In this document: piece after piece, positions 5,671-8,028 of the stretch
Layout of the letters: each line of letters opens with the position of its first letter
How positions within the stretch are numbered: position 1 is the first letter of the stretch
Source: Bacteroidia bacterium
GTDB taxonomy: Bacteria; Bacteroidota; Bacteroidia; Bacteroidales; CAJPTX01
Assembly: GCA_905373625.1 (NCBI GenBank)
Contig: CAJPTS010000074.1
Span: forward strand, 1 to 8,028
DNA: 8,028 bases
Direction of reading: 5' to 3'
The notes under the pieces: model-generated
The model's database searches: none
What the model was told of the DNA's origin: nothing
What the model saw: the letters and a program-made list of their open reading frames with translations, nothing else
Made by a program: the position numbers and the translations under genes

Positions 5671-7146
5671 CCCTTTGTACTCTTTGCCTACAAACTCCAC
5701 ACCATCCCAGCCCACAGCGTGTATTATGTAAAAATACGTCCCGACGGCTAGCGGTTCACCCTTTCCATTCCGTCGTCCATTCCAGCCATCCCATTTACGG
5801 ATGTCGCCCTTATATTCATACACCACGACGCCATTTCTGTTCATTATACGCACCTCGAAACTTTTGAGCGACTTGGCATTCTTAGCCTTATCAATAATTT
5901 GAAAGCGATCATTGATACCATCGCCATTTGGAGAAAAGACATTCGGGATAGCATTCTTAGACAAAAACGCCGAATCTACTTTTACATTTATACGCAGCGT
6001 ATCCTGACATTGTGACTCTTCGTTTACGGCACGCAACTCGGCTCGGTATATCCCTGCCGTAAATAACTCAAAATCAGGACGCACCTCCTCAGAAGCGCCA
6101 GCAGGCGTCTGCTGATAAAAGATTGTATCGGTTTTTCCACGACGTACAGCGCGCAGGTCATTACGCACCACCCAATGTAGCTGCGTGGCATTTAATGATT
6201 CATTTTTTAGGCGTAAGAAAAAAGGGCATTCGCCTTCTGGTTTTTCTCCTCCGTCTTGCCACTGTTCGGTAAGCCCATCAAGGTCTCTATTTATTTCCAC
6301 CTTCATTTTGGCTTTTACTGCAACGGGGGTTAATTCTGGAGTAGAAGCAGAGAATTGTTTACCCGTAGTACTCTCAATTTTTACTTTATAACCTATTTTT
6401 TCATAGGGAGGCGGTGTTATAGTACTGGGGGCTATACCATACACCTCGACGGGGGCATCCTTCAGATTAAACCACTCCACCTTTTTGAAATACGCCGCCC
6501 CGAAGTCTTGTATCTGGGTGACGACGTCGTCATCCTGCGTGAGGTCATAATACAAGAACTTATCATAGCGAATGGCGTCAGAATCATAATTAAAAATGGG
6601 CAGGAGTGTCAGACCATCGCATTTATTTAGGGCACGTAACTCTAGGAGAGCTAAATCATCATAGAACACCCACAACGTCTGTGTTAAGGTAGCATTCCCT
6701 ATCTTACTTTCGAGCTGATAGCCTCCACTCTTCGAGATGGTAAAATCATTTTCGGTGGCAGTGACTGAGGCTACAGGTTTAAACTCCTTAGTCCAACCAT
6801 TCGTTTCAAAATGCGACAAGGTAAGCGTAGAAGGCTGCCCATCTATTCGTTTTGCTTTCAGTATCAAGGGGGTGCCAGGAGGCGTATTACTCACAAAGAT
6901 CTGGTCATGATGCCCATCTGACCACACATAACGAGTCTCGCCCGTATAACTCGCATTGTCCAAATAGAACGAAAGCTCGTCACTGTGTGCATAAGTTAAA
7001 GGTGCGGAAAACAAAAAAAGAGAAACAAGCGCAATACAACGAACTACAGAACGAAATAAGCACGCACGCTTTACCTCAGACTGTATTTTCAAATTACACA
7101 GAGCAAGCTTAGCATTATATATTCGCATTCGTATGTTCGCGGGCAT
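5650..7146 (-). CDS. Secreted protein with type B T9SS C-terminal domain (CHU_C, gliding-motility-associated)
   Basis: Predicted cell-surface or secreted protein, exported by Sec and then by the type IX secretion system. The last 100 residues (399-498) form the CHU_C domain: IPNVFSPNGDGINDRF (400-415), then VRIMNRNGVVVYE (432-444), WDGWNGRRNGKG (452-463), GTYFYIIHA (469-477), and a terminal YKGVLQLYR. Residues 1-53 make an unusually long signal peptide: a basic 36-residue n-region, hydrophobic 37-50 and TYA as likely cleavage site. Residues 54-320 have no family I recognise. Residues about 320-395 look like an Ig/PKD-type beta sandwich. The ATG at 7146 is preferred because AACAAAGTAAA precedes it, as usual in this phylum; ATG codon 7 is an alternative. 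It lies 30 bases after the OstA-like gene and 48 before the sensor, so it is probably co-transcribed. The C-terminal domain marks the export route; the cargo function is unknown, and adhesion or surface structure would be a guess. Confidence 0.88.
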   Translation of the reverse strand: MPANIRMRIYNAKLALCNLKIQSEVKRACLFRSVVRCIALVSLFLFSAPLTYAHSDELSFYLDNASYTGETRYVWSDGHHDQIFVSNTPPGTPLILKAKRIDGQPSTLTLSHFETNGWTKEFKPVASVTATENDFTISKSGGYQLESKIGNATLTQTLWVFYDDLALLELRALNKCDGLTLLPIFNYDSDAIRYDKFLYYDLTQDDDVVTQIQDFGAAYFKKVEWFNLKDAPVEVYGIAPSTITPPPYEKIGYKVKIESTTGKQFSASTPELTPVAVKAKMKVEINRDLDGLTEQWQDGGEKPEGECPFFLRLKNESLNATQLHWVVRNDLRAVRRGKTDTIFYQQTPAGASEEVRPDFELFTAGIYRAELRAVNEESQCQDTLRINVKVDSAFLSKNAIPNVFSPNGDGINDRFQIIDKAKNAKSLKSFEVRIMNRNGVVVYEYKGDIRKWDGWNGRRNGKGEPLAVGTYFYIIHAVGWDGVEFVGKEYKGVLQLYR

Positions 7147-7176
7147 TTTACTTTGTTATTTTTTATTCAGGCAGAG

Positions 7177-8028
7177 TTAGATTTCGTATCGCCACGTCAT
7201 TTTCCGATCCGCTCCCCCCTCTTTTACGTAAGCGTCATCGATTCGAGTACGCAAGGTCGCATGAAAATCAAGATTATGCAACCACGCGGGGATAACATCT
7301 TCTTTTCTCTTTGGGCGTAGATCTTCTCTCCACTCAAAACCGTACAAGACTCTATCCTCTTGCTGCGTCTCAACTATTGGGAGCATAACAGCTTCGGTCT
7401 TTTTATAAAACACAGCCTCAGAAGCCTCGTTATCTACAATCTCTATTTTGTAACTCGGGCTCTTAATTCGGTTTACTCCGATAAGCTCTTCCTCCTCGCG
7501 CATAAAAAAGATCACGTCACCTTCCCCTTCCATGCGGATCGTATGCAGTTTATTATCGGTCAGATAGGCACGCATTTCGAGCCCCGTCATCTGATTGTAA
7601 TACGCATCTCGGTCAATTATACCGACAAAGACTTTATCGACGAAGTGCATGCTGTCCACTGTACTTTTACCGAGATAGCCCGTTATATGCTCCGCCGAGA
7701 TCTGCGAGTTACCATTCCACAAATATGGGTAAGGGCTGCCATAAAGAGTAAAAATGCTGTCTCGCCCATTTACATAAAGGGTATCAGAGGAGGTCTGAAA
7801 ATCTTTTCGGAAACTTCGCACCTGTCGCAAAGCCCAGATGTGGTAAACAGTATCTTGTTTCAGAGTATCGTTATGCAGACGTTCTAACGCTTCGGCTTTA
7901 ACATCAAAACTTTCTGCCCGCATATATAGGGTGTCGGGCTTAGCGCTGACCGTGTCTATACGGTAAAGCATGGGCGCTTTATCTGCTACGACTCGACGCG
8001 GCTCTGACCAATAAAAAAGATGCTCACT
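7177..8028 (-). CDS. OstA/LptA-like outer-membrane assembly protein, 5' end outside the window
   Basis: Partial gene. The reading frame stays open from the internal ATG at 7971 to the window edge (19 more codons, beginning SEHLFYW), so the true start is beyond 8028 and 283 codons are visible. The product looks like the C-terminal half of the Bacteroidetes OstA-like protein, related to periplasmic LptA, which carries lipopolysaccharide toward the outer membrane. Repeating beta-strand units with a DTLYM/DTLYV pattern are seen, and family-typical stretches include VRSFRKDFQTSSDTLYV, GSPYPYLWNGNSQISAEHITG, SMHFVDKVFVGIIDRDAYYNQ, and near the end YGFEWREDLRPKRKEDVIPAW. No catalytic residues are expected. 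It is the first visible gene of the - strand operon, with the CHU_C gene starting 30 bases after its stop. The promoter is outside the window. Its assignment to LPS transport is from family resemblance. Confidence 0.85.
   Translation of the reverse strand, partial: SEHLFYWSEPRRVVADKAPMLYRIDTVSAKPDTLYMRAESFDVKAEALERLHNDTLKQDTVYHIWALRQVRSFRKDFQTSSDTLYVNGRDSIFTLYGSPYPYLWNGNSQISAEHITGYLGKSTVDSMHFVDKVFVGIIDRDAYYNQMTGLEMRAYLTDNKLHTIRMEGEGDVIFFMREEEELIGVNRIKSPSYKIEIVDNEASEAVFYKKTEAVMLPIVETQQEDRVLYGFEWREDLRPKRKEDVIPAWLHNLDFHATLRTRIDDAYVKEGGADRKMTWRYEI

Noticed and set aside
7360..7887. Open frame of 175 codons on the + strand
   Set aside because: It is entirely antisense to the OstA-like gene, has no recognisable domain, and the opposite strand has clear family motifs.

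Overview
The window looks like chromosomal DNA from a Bacteroidetes bacterium, most likely of the order Bacteroidales and possibly Porphyromonas-like. The evidence is a gliding-motility-associated C-terminal (CHU_C, type B) secretion domain typical of the type IX secretion system (T9SS), an OstA-like protein of the Bacteroidetes form, and a beta-propeller/Y_Y_Y/SpoIIE sensor of a kind common in this phylum. Translation starts also follow A-rich stretches rather than clear Shine-Dalgarno sequences. The genus is an inference, because no rRNA or other phylogenetic marker is present.

Left part (1-2119, + strand): a 189-base leader with a small AT-rich inverted repeat precedes two closely spaced genes. 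The first is a WbpD/WlbB-type N-acetyltransferase (left-handed beta-helix). The second is a TviB/WbpA-type UDP-N-acetylhexosamine 6-dehydrogenase. Together they supply the first and fourth steps of the Wbp route to UDP-2,3-diacetamido-2,3-dideoxy-hexuronic acids, used in surface polysaccharides. The oxidase (WbpB) and aminotransferase (WbpE) steps are not in the window.

Middle (2120-2298): the two transcription units converge on a 179-base intergenic stretch. It holds two arrays of degenerate 7-base repeats (AAGTTAA / AGCTAAA / AGTAAAA) and inverted repeats that could form a bidirectional terminator.

Right part (2299-8028, - strand, read right to left): an apparent three-gene operon with gaps of 30 and 48 bases. 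It begins with an OstA/LptA-like protein, whose 5' end lies beyond the window. Next is a secreted protein with a type B T9SS C-terminal domain. Last is a 1100-residue membrane sensor: signal peptide, periplasmic beta-propeller, Y_Y_Y domain, one membrane helix, coiled coil and a cytoplasmic SpoIIE/PP2C phosphatase with its acidic metal ligands intact.

The genes share an envelope theme: LPS-type sugar synthesis, outer-membrane assembly, T9SS export and a sensor facing the periplasm. The most testable oddity is a run of nine G (coding strand, 4815-4823) inside the sensor gene. A one-base change in its length would cut the protein off before the phosphatase domain, so this is a candidate phase-variation switch. 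No insertion sequence, tRNA, rRNA or CRISPR array was seen.
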